From Pseudomonadota bacterium (lineage in GTDB: Bacteria > Pseudomonadota > Gammaproteobacteria > Steroidobacterales > Steroidobacteraceae): DNA of 64,000 bases. Below the pieces are notes generated by a model that was not told the origin of the DNA, searched no databases, and saw only the letters and a program-made list of their open reading frames with translations. The stretch is taken from NCBI GenBank assembly GCA_025355105.1, contig JANYAE010000081.1:124001-188000 (forward strand). Reading direction: 5' to 3'. This document shows, piece after piece, positions 51,659 through 59,929 of the stretch; the stretch's first letter is position 1; each line of letters starts with the position of its first letter. The translations under genes were made by a program, and so were the position numbers.

Positions 51659-52642
51659 TCAGCCCCACAGCGCGCGTTCCGGAACCTGCATCAGGCCCGA
51701 GTCGAAGCGGATCGGCGGGTCGCGGTCAAGGCGTTGCAAGAGCGGACCGTCGAGGTCGACGTAGCGGCACGCCTGCGCAACCAGAAACGACGGCGCCATC
51801 GCCAGCGAGGTGCCACACATATTGCCGACCATAAGCCCGAGGCCGAGCCGCGCGGCCTCGCGCGTCATCGCCAGCGCCTCGGTGAGGCCACCGCACTTGT
51901 CGAGCTTGATGTTGACGTACTGGTAGCGACCGGCGAGCGCCGCGAGAGAATGGCGGTCGGTGCACGACTCGTCGGCGGCGAGCGGCAGTGGCGAGCGCAG
52001 GCCGTCGAGCGCGGCATCCTCGCCGCGTGGCAGCGGCTGCTCGACGAGTTCGACCGCGAGTTCCTCGAGCCCCGGCAGCAGGCGCTCCAGCAGCGCTCGT
52101 GTCCATGCCTGATTCGCGTCGACGACGAGCCGCGCGTCGGGGCATTCCTCTCGCACCAGGCGCACGACGTCGAGATGGCGCTCGGCGTCCAGCTTCAGCT
52201 TGAGCATCGGGTAGCCGGCCGCGGCGCGCGCCTTGCGGCGCGTGTCGGCCTCGTCGCCGAGCCCGATCGTGAGCACGGTCAGCACCGGCCGCGGCGGCCG
52301 CAGCCCCGCCGCCTGCCACACGGCGATGCCGCTTTCCTTGGCGCGCAGGTCCCAGAGCGCGCAATCGAGCGCATTGCGCGCGCCACCCGGCGGCAACAGT
52401 CCGAGGAGGTCCTCGCCGCTCAGCTCCTCATGCAGCGCCGGGGCGACGCGCGCGATCTCGGCCGCCATGCTCTGCGGCGTCTCGCCGTCGTAGTCGACGC
52501 CGGCGGCTTCGGCCCAACCGCGCTGGCCGCCGCGGCCGGTAAGCGTCGCGACCAGCACCGGGATGTGGGTGATCGAGTCGCGCGCAGTGGCGAAAGCCTC
52601 GAGCAGCTCCCAGCGCTCGATCACGGTCGCACAACGGATCAC
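51659..52642 (-). CDS. dgcA: DgcA-like enolase-superfamily epimerase/racemase (N-acetyl-D-glutamate racemase or dipeptide epimerase)
   Basis: A 327-residue enolase-superfamily protein of the dipeptide epimerase group. The catalytic lysines are in YPMLKLKLD (K-x-K) and NIKLDKCGG. Metal ligands are in LVVDANQAW, VELVEQPL and PLAADESCTD. The GTG at 52642 overlaps the stop of the DUF1611 gene by 4 bases. In marine bacteria the coupled pair DgcN-DgcA breaks down D-glutamate: DgcN N-acetylates it and DgcA racemises the product. Close pairing with a DUF1611 gene favours that role. L-Ala-D/L-Glu epimerase of murein recycling is the alternative. Confidence 0.82.
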   Translation of the reverse strand: MIRCATVIERWELLEAFATARDSITHIPVLVATLTGRGGQRGWAEAAGVDYDGETPQSMAAEIARVAPALHEELSGEDLLGLLPPGGARNALDCALWDLRAKESGIAVWQAAGLRPPRPVLTVLTIGLGDEADTRRKARAAAGYPMLKLKLDAERHLDVVRLVREECPDARLVVDANQAWTRALLERLLPGLEELAVELVEQPLPRGEDAALDGLRSPLPLAADESCTDRHSLAALAGRYQYVNIKLDKCGGLTEALAMTREAARLGLGLMVGNMCGTSLAMAPSFLVAQACRYVDLDGPLLQRLDRDPPIRFDSGLMQVPERALWG

Positions 52643-53646
52643 GGCGCGAGCAGCCGGTCGGCGAGCGCGCCGACGCCACCGCGCATCGGGTCGCAGGCCG
52701 GAAGGCCGAGCTCGCGCTCGAGCCCGGTTCGGTACTCCGCCCACGCGGCGTCGGCGAGCGCCGAGGAGTTGATGCTGAGGCCGACGCAGCGGATGGCGCG
52801 ATTGGTGAGCCGCCCGAGCCGCAGGTAGTCGGCGATCACCTCGCCGAGTGGCGGAATCGGATAGTTCGGGTACTCCTCGATCGTCAGGCGCGCGGGGTCG
52901 TGGCAGAGCACGATCGCGTCAGGCTGCGAACCGTGCAGCAGCCCTACCGTGACGCCCGCGTAGGCCGGGTGGAAGATCGAGCCCTGGCCTTCGATGACGT
53001 CCCAGTGATCCGGCGCATTGTCCGGCGAGAGGGCCTCAGCGGCCCCGGCGAGGAAATCGGCCACCAGCGCGTCCATCGCGATGCCGCTGCCGGCGATCAT
53101 GAGGCCGGTCTGGCCGGTGGCGCGGAAGGTGGCCGGCGCGCCCCTGGCGGCGAGCGCGCGCGTCAGCGCGAGCGCCGTATATTTCTTGCCGAGGGCACAG
53201 TCCGTGCCGACCGTGAGCACGCGCAGGCCGGTGCGCTTTCGCCCGGACGCCACCGGAAAACTCGGATTGAGGTGCCGGACGTCGACGAGGCGCACGCCGC
53301 GCCGCTCGGCCGCGCGGACCAGTCGCGGGAACGAGGTGAGCCGCGTGTGCAGACCGCTGACCACGTCGAGCCCGGCCTCAAGCGCCGCCTCGAGGTCGTC
53401 CTGCCACCGCGCCGGCAGCACGCCGCCTGTCGGCGCGACGCCGACGATGATCGAGCCGGCGCCCTGCGCGGCCGCCGCGGCGGGTGCGAGCCGCGGCACC
53501 TCGAGCGTGACGCTTGCCGCCGGATGCGACCACTCGCCAAGGACATCCTCGCGACACCAGTCGCGCAGCCCGAAGGCGGTCTTGCAGTCGGACTTGAGCT
53601 GGGCGTCGCCGAGGTAGAGCAGGTAGGGTTTGCGCAGGACGAGCAT
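52639..53646 (-). CDS. dgcN: DgcN-like DUF1611 protein (D-glutamate N-acetyltransferase)
   Basis: A 335-residue DUF1611 protein. The C-terminal domain has a P-loop-like motif, LTVGTDCALGKKYTAL, near residue 145. DHWDVIEGQGSIFHPAYAGVTVGLLHG and CHDPARLTIEEYPNYPIPP follow and are diagnostic of the family. DgcN transfers an acetyl group to D-glutamate in the DgcN-DgcA pathway. The N-terminal Rossmann-like part begins VLRKPYLLYLGDAQ. No good ribosome site is visible before the ATG at 53646. First gene of the two-gene operon, divergent from paiB. Confidence 0.82.
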   Translation of the reverse strand: MLVLRKPYLLYLGDAQLKSDCKTAFGLRDWCREDVLGEWSHPAASVTLEVPRLAPAAAAAQGAGSIIVGVAPTGGVLPARWQDDLEAALEAGLDVVSGLHTRLTSFPRLVRAAERRGVRLVDVRHLNPSFPVASGRKRTGLRVLTVGTDCALGKKYTALALTRALAARGAPATFRATGQTGLMIAGSGIAMDALVADFLAGAAEALSPDNAPDHWDVIEGQGSIFHPAYAGVTVGLLHGSQPDAIVLCHDPARLTIEEYPNYPIPPLGEVIADYLRLGRLTNRAIRCVGLSINSSALADAAWAEYRTGLERELGLPACDPMRGGVGALADRLLAP

Positions 53647-53767
53647 GAGAGGTATTCGCTGTGTGGCGGACGGGCCGCAGGTTCGGCAGCGCGAAGCCGC
53701 GGGCAGTGCCATCATACGATCTCGCGCGTCCGACCGGCACGCGGCGATCGTCAAGGAGACAGCGGCG

Positions 53768-54394
53768 ATGTATCTGCCCAAGCACTTTTCAGAACAGCGG
53801 CCCGAGGCGCTCGCGGCCTTCGTGCACACCCACCCGCTCGGCATGCTCGTCACGCTCGACGACGGCCGGCCGACGGTTGACCACGTGCCGATGCTGCTCG
53901 AAGCGACGCCTGTGCTCCGGCTGCGCGGCCACGTTGCTCGCGCCAACGCCGTCGCCACGCGCGTCTCGACCGGTGCGGAAGTGCTGGCGGTGTTCCGTGG
54001 TGCCGATCACTACATCACGCCGTCGTGGTACGAGGCCAAGCAGGTGGATGGCAGGGTCGTGCCGACCTGGAACTACTCGGTGGTCGAGGCACGCGGCCGC
54101 ATCCGCTGGTTCGATGCGCCGGAGCAGCTGCAGGCGATCGTCGAGGCGCTGACCCGCCGCCACGAGTCCGGGCGCGCAGCGCCGTGGGCGGTGGCCGACG
54201 CGCCGCCGGACTATATCGCCTCGATGCTGAAGGCGATCGTCGGCTTCGAGATCGAGGTGCAGTCGATGATCGGCAAGTTCAAGGCGAGCCAGAACCGCAG
54301 CGCCGCCGATCGCCACGGCGTCGGCCGCGGGCTGGCCGAGGACGGGGTCGCGACGGCGGCGACGGCGGAGCTCGTCCGCGACCCGCTCGCTTGA
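53768..54394 (+). CDS. PaiB-like FMN-binding negative transcriptional regulator family protein
   Basis: A 208-residue flavin split-barrel protein. AAGGAG precedes the ATG. The PaiB signature is clear: MYLPKHFSEQRPEALAAFV, LGMLVTLDDGRPTVDHVPM, VFRGADHYITPSWYEAK and VPTWNYSVVEARG. The C-terminal GFEIEVQSMIGKFKASQNRS completes the family pattern. B. subtilis PaiB represses sporulation and protease genes together with PaiA. In proteobacteria the role is not established. Its stop overlaps the TTG start of the next gene. Confidence 0.86.
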   Translation: MYLPKHFSEQRPEALAAFVHTHPLGMLVTLDDGRPTVDHVPMLLEATPVLRLRGHVARANAVATRVSTGAEVLAVFRGADHYITPSWYEAKQVDGRVVPTWNYSVVEARGRIRWFDAPEQLQAIVEALTRRHESGRAAPWAVADAPPDYIASMLKAIVGFEIEVQSMIGKFKASQNRSAADRHGVGRGLAEDGVATAATAELVRDPLA

Positions 54395-54960
54395 GCGGCA
54401 TCGCGCACTTCGCGATCCCGGCCTGCTGGAGCGCGTGGGCGCTGTACTGGGCGTGGTCGGCGCGGGGCGGCAAGCCGGTGCGCCGCCATGAGTCGCGCGC
54501 GTCGCGCGCCGCACACGTCGTGCCGCTGACGCTCGCCGCCGCGCTGCTCGCCGCGCCGTCCGCGCCCGGCTGGCTCGGCGAACCGCTCGGCGTCGACGGC
54601 ACGGCGGTACGCGCGGTGGCGATCGTACTGGTCGGCGCGGGTCTCGCGTTCAGCGTCTGGGCACGCCGCGCGCTCGGCGGCAATTGGAGCGCCACGGTGA
54701 CCGTCAAGGACGGCCATGAGATTGTGCGCTCGGGGCCGTACCGCTGGATCCGCCACCCGATCTACACCGGCCTGATCGCCGCGCTGGCGGGCACTGCGCT
54801 CGCCGTCGCAGAGTGGCGCGCCGTCGTCGCTCTCGCGATCGCGGTCGCGGCGTTGTGGCGCAAACTCAGGTTCGAGGAACGGTGGCTGCTCGAGGAGTTC
54901 GGCGCGCGTTACGCAGACTACCGCCGGCAGACGCGCGCGCTGCTGCCGTTCCTGCTGTGA
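54391..54960 (+). CDS. Isoprenylcysteine carboxyl methyltransferase (ICMT)-like membrane methyltransferase
   Basis: A 189-residue membrane protein with about five helices. The diagnostic region is ATVTVKDGHEIVRSGPYRWIRHPIYTGLI (SGPYRWIRHPIYTG is the key part), followed by the C-terminal RFEERWLLEEFGARYADYRRQT. These motifs form the S-adenosylmethionine site of ICMT and PEMT-type enzymes. Bacterial members methylate unknown lipids or carboxylates. No ATG fits. A TTG overlapping the PaiB stop (TTGA) is the probable coupled start. Confidence 0.8.
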   Translation: MSGIAHFAIPACWSAWALYWAWSARGGKPVRRHESRASRAAHVVPLTLAAALLAAPSAPGWLGEPLGVDGTAVRAVAIVLVGAGLAFSVWARRALGGNWSATVTVKDGHEIVRSGPYRWIRHPIYTGLIAALAGTALAVAEWRAVVALAIAVAALWRKLRFEERWLLEEFGARYADYRRQTRALLPFLL

Positions 54961-55000
54961 GGGCTGCAGCCGAGCGGCGCGGCACCGGTCGGCGGAGCGG

Positions 55001-56452
55001 CTAGCGCTGCCGGCGCCGGCGGGCCGGCCGGCGCGTGCCGCCGCGTGGCGCGGGCCAGTCGCTTGCCGCGAGCGCATAGGCGGCGCTGGCGAGCTCGTCG
55101 AAGGCACGGCGCGTGTGTCCGGCCATGCGCTCGAGATCGGGCAGCGCCGTCCGGTTGCCGATAAATCCGAAGCCCATCGTGTCGAAGTGCGACGAGAGGG
55201 TGACGTTGAGGCCAATGCCTGCGCCGAGCACCGAGACCGGGAACACCGCCTGCAGCCGCGCCGTCCCGAGGTAGCGATCGTCCGGCGCCCCCGGGACATT
55301 CGATAGCACGAGATTGGCGACGTGGCCGGTCATGTCGCCGGCGTGCGCGAGCTCGGCGGCGGCGGCGAAGCCGAGCACGGAGGCGGCGTAGACCAGCGCC
55401 GCATCGCGGCCCATGCCGCGGATCTCGTCCTTGCCCGCGCGCAGCGCCGCCATCACCTGCCGCATGCGGTCCCCGGCCTTCGCGCGCGGCGCGCCGAGCG
55501 GCACGAACATTGCCGAGGCGTTGGTGGTCGCGGTCGTGTCGCCTGCGGCGCGCAGCGACACCGGGCACATGGCGACCAGCGGTCGGTCACAGCGGCAGCC
55601 GAGATCGGCGAGGTACGCCTGGACGCCGGCGTCGACGATCGCCGCGGCCACGTCGTTGATCGTGGCGCCGAAGGCGTGCGCGACGGTGCGCAGTTCCGCG
55701 AGCGGTAGCGCGAGCGTCGCGAAGGAACGCGGCGTACGAATCGCGGCATTCAGCGGCAGGTTCGGACCGGTGAACGGCTGGCTGCCTGAGCCGCGCCGCG
55801 ACAACAGGCCGTCGACGGCCTTGCGGACCAAGCCGAGTCCGACGGCGCCGATCGCGCTCACCTCGTGCCGCGCGGTAGCGACGAATTCGCCGAGCTCGGC
55901 CAGCACCGAGGCCGGCAGCGGCGTGCGGCGCGGTCCGACAGCGACGGCGTAGAACGGCGGGCGCGCGCGCGCGCGCGGCGCCGTCGCGAGACTCGCCACC
56001 AGCCTGACCGTCGCCGAGAGGCCATCCACCAGCGAGTGGTGCACCTTGAAGTAGATCGCAAAGCGGCGGTCCGGCAGCCCCTCGATGAACCAGACGCGAA
56101 ACCCGGGGCGATTGCGGTCGAGCAGCGGTTCGTGCAGGTCCTCGATCAGCCGCAGGAAGCTCTGCTCGGTGGCGCCCGCTGGCAGCACGAGGTGGCGGAC
56201 GTGGTAGTCGAGGTCGACGGCCGCCGCGCGCCGCCAGCGCGGCATGCCGGTCGCGACGAAGTCAGGGACCTGGTCGAACGGTGGCCGCGGTCGTGCGGCG
56301 CGATAGCCGCGCACCAGGCGAGTCACCAAGTCCGGGCGGCCTGCTGCCGGGCGCTCGAACAGCATGACGCCGCCCACGTGCATCGGCGCGTCGGCCGTCT
56401 CGATCAGCAGGAATACGAGGTCCAGCGGGGGAATCGCACGCGCCACGGTCAC
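55001..56452 (-). CDS. Wax ester synthase/diacylglycerol acyltransferase (WS/DGAT)
   Basis: A 483-residue WS/DGAT acyltransferase, which joins acyl-CoA to fatty alcohols or diacylglycerol for storage lipid. The catalytic motif HHSLVDG (His138, His139, Asp143) is intact. Other marks are PPLDLVFLLIETADAPMHVG at the N-terminus, the PLVAMCPVSLR segment, VLSNVPGA and LNVTLSSHFDTMGFGFIGN. The start is a GTG at 56452. The C-terminal tail is very basic (RRPARRRRQR). An alternating GC tract near 55959-55976 lies inside the frame, which stays open. It is divergent from an esterase, a plausible partner in neutral-lipid turnover. Confidence 0.9.
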   Translation of the reverse strand: MTVARAIPPLDLVFLLIETADAPMHVGGVMLFERPAAGRPDLVTRLVRGYRAARPRPPFDQVPDFVATGMPRWRRAAAVDLDYHVRHLVLPAGATEQSFLRLIEDLHEPLLDRNRPGFRVWFIEGLPDRRFAIYFKVHHSLVDGLSATVRLVASLATAPRARARPPFYAVAVGPRRTPLPASVLAELGEFVATARHEVSAIGAVGLGLVRKAVDGLLSRRGSGSQPFTGPNLPLNAAIRTPRSFATLALPLAELRTVAHAFGATINDVAAAIVDAGVQAYLADLGCRCDRPLVAMCPVSLRAAGDTTATTNASAMFVPLGAPRAKAGDRMRQVMAALRAGKDEIRGMGRDAALVYAASVLGFAAAAELAHAGDMTGHVANLVLSNVPGAPDDRYLGTARLQAVFPVSVLGAGIGLNVTLSSHFDTMGFGFIGNRTALPDLERMAGHTRRAFDELASAAYALAASDWPAPRGGTRRPARRRRQR

Positions 56453-56648
56453 TCCATGGCGGGCCGCGGCCGCAGCCGTGCGGCCTCAGGCGCACGTCGC
56501 GCGTTGGCCTGCCAGACCGCAAGCATACGGCGGCGCGGTGCGTGGCTGTCCACAGGCTCGCTGCGGGTTTCCCGATGCTGTTTTTCGGGGATCCGCCCCC
56601 CACGATGGAGTCCGGAGTGCGCGCGTTGGCACGACCGACTGAGACATC

Positions 56649-57560
56649 ATGAACTGGCAGACGACGACCGCCAACCTCTTCGCGCGGCTGACCATCAAGC
56701 AGATGATGCGACGCGACGTCTCGGTGCCGTCGATGCGCCGGGCGATCGGCGCGCTCGAGCGCCTGTTCCCGCGGCGGCCGGCGGACTGCGAGGTCGGGCG
56801 CGATCATCCGTTGCCCGACTGCGAGGCCGAGTGGGTGAGGCCGCGCGAGCTGCCCGCAGACCGCGTGCTGCTGCACTTTCCGGGCGGCGCCTACGTCGTT
56901 CGGTTCCCGAATCTCGAGCGCGCGCTGGTCGGACGGATCTGCCACGCGGCGCACGCACGCGGCCGGATCGTCTTTTATCGCCTCGCGCCCGAGCACCCGT
57001 TCCCGGCCGGCCACGACGACGGCGTCGCCGCGTACCGCCAGCTGCTCGATCTCGACATCGCGCCCGGGCGGATCTTTCTGAGCGGAATGTCCGCCGGAGG
57101 CGGACTGGCGCTGGGTGTCCTGCTCGCGATCCGCGACCGCGGCTGGCCGCTGCCGGCCGGCGCCATCGCCATGTCGCCGCTCACCAACCTGACAGAGACG
57201 CACCAGGGCGCCTCGCGCGTCACCAACGCCCGCAGCGATGCGGTGCTCAGCCTCGCGCACGGCCATCAGCTGCGCGACATGTACGTCGGCGGCAACGCCG
57301 AGCTTTACGGCCATCCCTACGTCTCCCCGGTGTTCGGCGACTACCACGACGTGCCGCCGGTGCTCTTCCAGGTGGGCAGTACCGAGGTGATGCTCGACGA
57401 CAGCCGGCAGGCGGCCGAGCGCATCCGGGCCACCGGCGGCAGCGCCGAGGTTGAGATCTGGGAAGGCATGCCGCACGGCTGGCAGGCGATGCCGTTCCTG
57501 CCTGACGGGACGCTCGCGGTCGAGCGCATCGCAGATTTCATGCGCATGCACGCTCCCTGA
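56649..57560 (+). CDS. HSL-type alpha/beta hydrolase (esterase/lipase)
   Basis: A 303-residue esterase of the hormone-sensitive-lipase family (bacterial family IV). The oxyanion motif, usually HGGG, reads HFPGGAYV at residues 76-83. The nucleophile is Ser148 in SGMSAGGGLALG. The acid is likely Asp250 (STEVMLDDS) and the histidine His276 (EGMPHGWQ). It likely hydrolyses short acyl esters in the cytoplasm. It is divergent from the WS/DGAT gene, so it may counteract storage-lipid synthesis. Confidence 0.88.
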   Translation: MNWQTTTANLFARLTIKQMMRRDVSVPSMRRAIGALERLFPRRPADCEVGRDHPLPDCEAEWVRPRELPADRVLLHFPGGAYVVRFPNLERALVGRICHAAHARGRIVFYRLAPEHPFPAGHDDGVAAYRQLLDLDIAPGRIFLSGMSAGGGLALGVLLAIRDRGWPLPAGAIAMSPLTNLTETHQGASRVTNARSDAVLSLAHGHQLRDMYVGGNAELYGHPYVSPVFGDYHDVPPVLFQVGSTEVMLDDSRQAAERIRATGGSAEVEIWEGMPHGWQAMPFLPDGTLAVERIADFMRMHAP

Positions 57561-57733
57561 GCGGCCCCTGGGCGGTCGCAGAGGTCCGGTCCCCCGAAGC
57601 GTGAACTACGGCACTACGCTGGGGCAGTTCGGCCCTTGGCGAATGGGCGCCGCTTGTACGAAAATGGTTCCCGGTGGCACAGGCGTTCCGGGTCCCGGCA
57701 CGCCCCGCACCGACCGGCTAGCTGAGGATCACG

Positions 57734-58663
57734 ATGAGCAAGTCGAGGCCCCCCCGCGCCGCAGGCGAAACGCGCACCGCGCAGGCCTTCATGGCCCGGC
57801 TGCGCCTTGATCACGCGCGGCTGTCGCGCGTGCTGCGCGAGCTGGAGGTGCAGCGGACCCGGCTCGACACCGAGCCGGATGAGGCGCGCGCGGTGCTTGG
57901 CGAGGCCTTGCACTATCTCGTCGAGTACCTACACGGCCATCACCATCCCCGCGAGGACCTGCTGTATGCGCGGCTGGCGCCGCTGCGGGCCGATCTTGGC
58001 GAAGAGCTTCGCGAGCTCGGACGCGAGCACGACGGCGGAGCTCGGCGCGCGCGACAGCTTGTGGCGGCGCTGCGGCGGCTGCCACCGGCGGGGCCGGCCG
58101 GGCGGGGCAGCGAGCGGTTCGCGCGTGATCTGCGGGCCTACGTCGACGAAACCCGGCAGCACATGCGGCGCGAGGAGCGGGCGATCTTCTACGCCGGCGT
58201 CGAGCCGTGGCTCTCCGAGGCCGATTGGCAGGCGGTGTCTGCGGCGGCCATGCCAGACGACCCGCTGGGCGACGCGGCGCACCTGCGCCGGCATTACCCG
58301 CACCTCGCGGCGGCACTCGCGCTTCCGGTGCGCGACGTGTCGAGTGCCGTGCAGCCGGCGGACGACGTGTCTGCGAGGCAGGCGCGGGCGATGGCGGCGC
58401 TGCGCGAGGGCGCCGACGAACTCGTCGAGACCTACGGGGAGCTACTGCACGAGGGGCTCGACCTGCTGCGCGCCAACGTCGAGACGCTCTGGGGGGCGCC
58501 ATCGCCGCTCGGCGCGGTCGGGGCGCTGCCGGAGGTCAGCCGGCGCAGCTACCAGTTCGCGGCGCGTTGCATCGCGTTGCCGTCGCGGGTGGCGCTCGGG
58601 TGCGCGAGCCGCATGCTGAGCCCGTTCGGCGCAACCGCAGCGCCGGGCGACACGAAGGAATAG
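57734..58663 (+). CDS. Hemerythrin-domain (HHE) protein
   Basis: A 309-residue protein. The first 170 residues form a four-helix hemerythrin-like bundle. Candidate di-iron ligands are the His in RLDHARLSRVL, the cluster EYLHGHHHPREDLLY, GREHDGG and ETRQHMRREERAIFY. The rest is an alanine-rich helical region with few features, ending without a membrane segment. HHE proteins sense or store O2 or NO, or protect iron-sulfur clusters. AGGA precedes the ATG. It converges on nagA over a palindrome-rich gap. Confidence 0.84.
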   Translation: MSKSRPPRAAGETRTAQAFMARLRLDHARLSRVLRELEVQRTRLDTEPDEARAVLGEALHYLVEYLHGHHHPREDLLYARLAPLRADLGEELRELGREHDGGARRARQLVAALRRLPPAGPAGRGSERFARDLRAYVDETRQHMRREERAIFYAGVEPWLSEADWQAVSAAAMPDDPLGDAAHLRRHYPHLAAALALPVRDVSSAVQPADDVSARQARAMAALREGADELVETYGELLHEGLDLLRANVETLWGAPSPLGAVGALPEVSRRSYQFAARCIALPSRVALGCASRMLSPFGATAAPGDTKE

Positions 58664-58688
58664 CGGGTCGCGGGCGCGCTCGACACGG

Positions 58689-58747
58689 CCGCTGGACGAC
58701 GCGGCCAGCGGAGTGATGCCGGGCCGGGCGCACAGCGGCCGCTGTGC
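58689..58747. terminator. Hairpin pair between convergent hemerythrin and nagA genes
   Basis: Two inverted repeats occupy the 100-base gap between convergent genes. CCGCTGG (58689-58695) pairs with CCAGCGG (58705-58711), and an 18-base perfect palindrome GCACAGCGGCCGCTGTGC spans 58730-58747. Neither has a T-run, as is common in very GC-rich genomes. The placement suits a bidirectional terminator, which is inferred. Confidence 0.4.
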
Positions 58748-58765
58748 CGGCGCCTGGGCCGGGGT

Positions 58766-59929
58766 TCACTGCGGGAGCGGCCCGGGATCCGGATCCGCGT
58801 GGCCGTCGACCCAGGTGCGGCGCACGACGACCGCCTCGTCGAGCAGCGCGAGGTTGGCGCGATAGCCGGGGGCGATGCGGCCGATTTCGTCGCCCAGCCC
58901 GAGGAAGTCTGCCGGGTACTCGCTCGCCATGCGCACGGCCTCGACGAGTTCGAGACCGAGCAGCCGGACGGCATTGCGCACCGCGGTCGCCATGTCGAGG
59001 GCGGTGCCGGCGAGCGTGCCGTGCTCGTCGCGGCAGACGCCGTCGACGACACGGATGGTGCGGCCCTGCAGGACGAAGGATGCCTCAGGGGAGCCGACGG
59101 CCGGCATCGCGTCGGTGACCAGCAGGAAGCGGTCGTGGCGCTTGCAGCGCAGTGCGATCTGCAGCGTAACCGGATCGACGTGGTGGCCGTCGACGATGAT
59201 GCCGCACCAGGTGCTCTGGTCGTGGAGCGCAGCGCCGACCACGCCGGGCTCGCGCGGTGTCAGCGGCGACATCGCATTGAACAGGTGCGTGAAGCCGCGC
59301 AGGCCCTGGTCGATGGCGGCCTTGACCTCGGCATAGCTCGCGTTGCTGTGGCCGGCGGCGACGATCAGGCCGGCGGCGACCAGCTCGGCGACGACGGCCG
59401 GGGTCGTCATCTCCGGCGCGAGTGTCAGGAGCGTGCGCCCGCCGCGCAGCGCGCGCAGCGCCGGTACCAGCGAGCTGTCCAGTGCGCGCAGATGCTGAGG
59501 ATCGTGCACGCCGCGGCGGGCGCGGTTGAGAAACGGCCCCTCGACGTGGATGCCGAGGACGTTCGGCAAGCCGGCATCAAGCGCTGCCTGGACGGCGCCG
59601 ATCGCGCGTCCGATGGTGTCGAGGTCGTCGCTGATGACGGTCGGCAGGAAGCCGGTAGTCCCGAAGCGGCGGTGTGCGGTGCCGATCGCGCGGATCGCCT
59701 CGATGCCCGGGTCGTCGTTGAACAGTACGCCACCGCCGCCGTTCACCTGGATGTCGACGAAGCCCGGCGCGAGCAGCAGCCCGCCGAGGTCTTGCTGGCG
59801 CGCGTCGCGACAGCGGGGATCGTCGGCCGTCACGATCGCTTCGATGCGCGCGCCGGCGAGCAGCAGCGAGTGATCGGCGACGATGCCCGTCGGCGTCAGG
59901 ATCCGGCCGTTGACGAGCGCGGTGCGCAT
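58766..59929 (-). CDS. nagA: N-acetylglucosamine-6-phosphate deacetylase
   Basis: A 387-residue amidohydrolase that removes acetate from GlcNAc-6-phosphate. Family marks are APGFVDIQVNGGGGVLFND, GIHVEGPFLNRARRGVHDP (metal Glu), AAGHSNASYAEV, THLFNAMSPL and VTDAMPAVG with the catalytic Asp. The start overlaps the nagB-II stop by 1 base. It works directly before the SIS-domain deaminase in feeding GlcNAc into glycolysis. Last gene of the nag operon. Confidence 0.93.
   Translation of the reverse strand: MRTALVNGRILTPTGIVADHSLLLAGARIEAIVTADDPRCRDARQQDLGGLLLAPGFVDIQVNGGGGVLFNDDPGIEAIRAIGTAHRRFGTTGFLPTVISDDLDTIGRAIGAVQAALDAGLPNVLGIHVEGPFLNRARRGVHDPQHLRALDSSLVPALRALRGGRTLLTLAPEMTTPAVVAELVAAGLIVAAGHSNASYAEVKAAIDQGLRGFTHLFNAMSPLTPREPGVVGAALHDQSTWCGIIVDGHHVDPVTLQIALRCKRHDRFLLVTDAMPAVGSPEASFVLQGRTIRVVDGVCRDEHGTLAGTALDMATAVRNAVRLLGLELVEAVRMASEYPADFLGLGDEIGRIAPGYRANLALLDEAVVVRRTWVDGHADPDPGPLPQ

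Noticed and set aside
55959-55976. Alternating GC tract in the WS/DGAT gene as a frameshift
   Set aside because: The reading frame continues with family motifs on both sides, so no shift is present. It is noted only as a possible slippage site.
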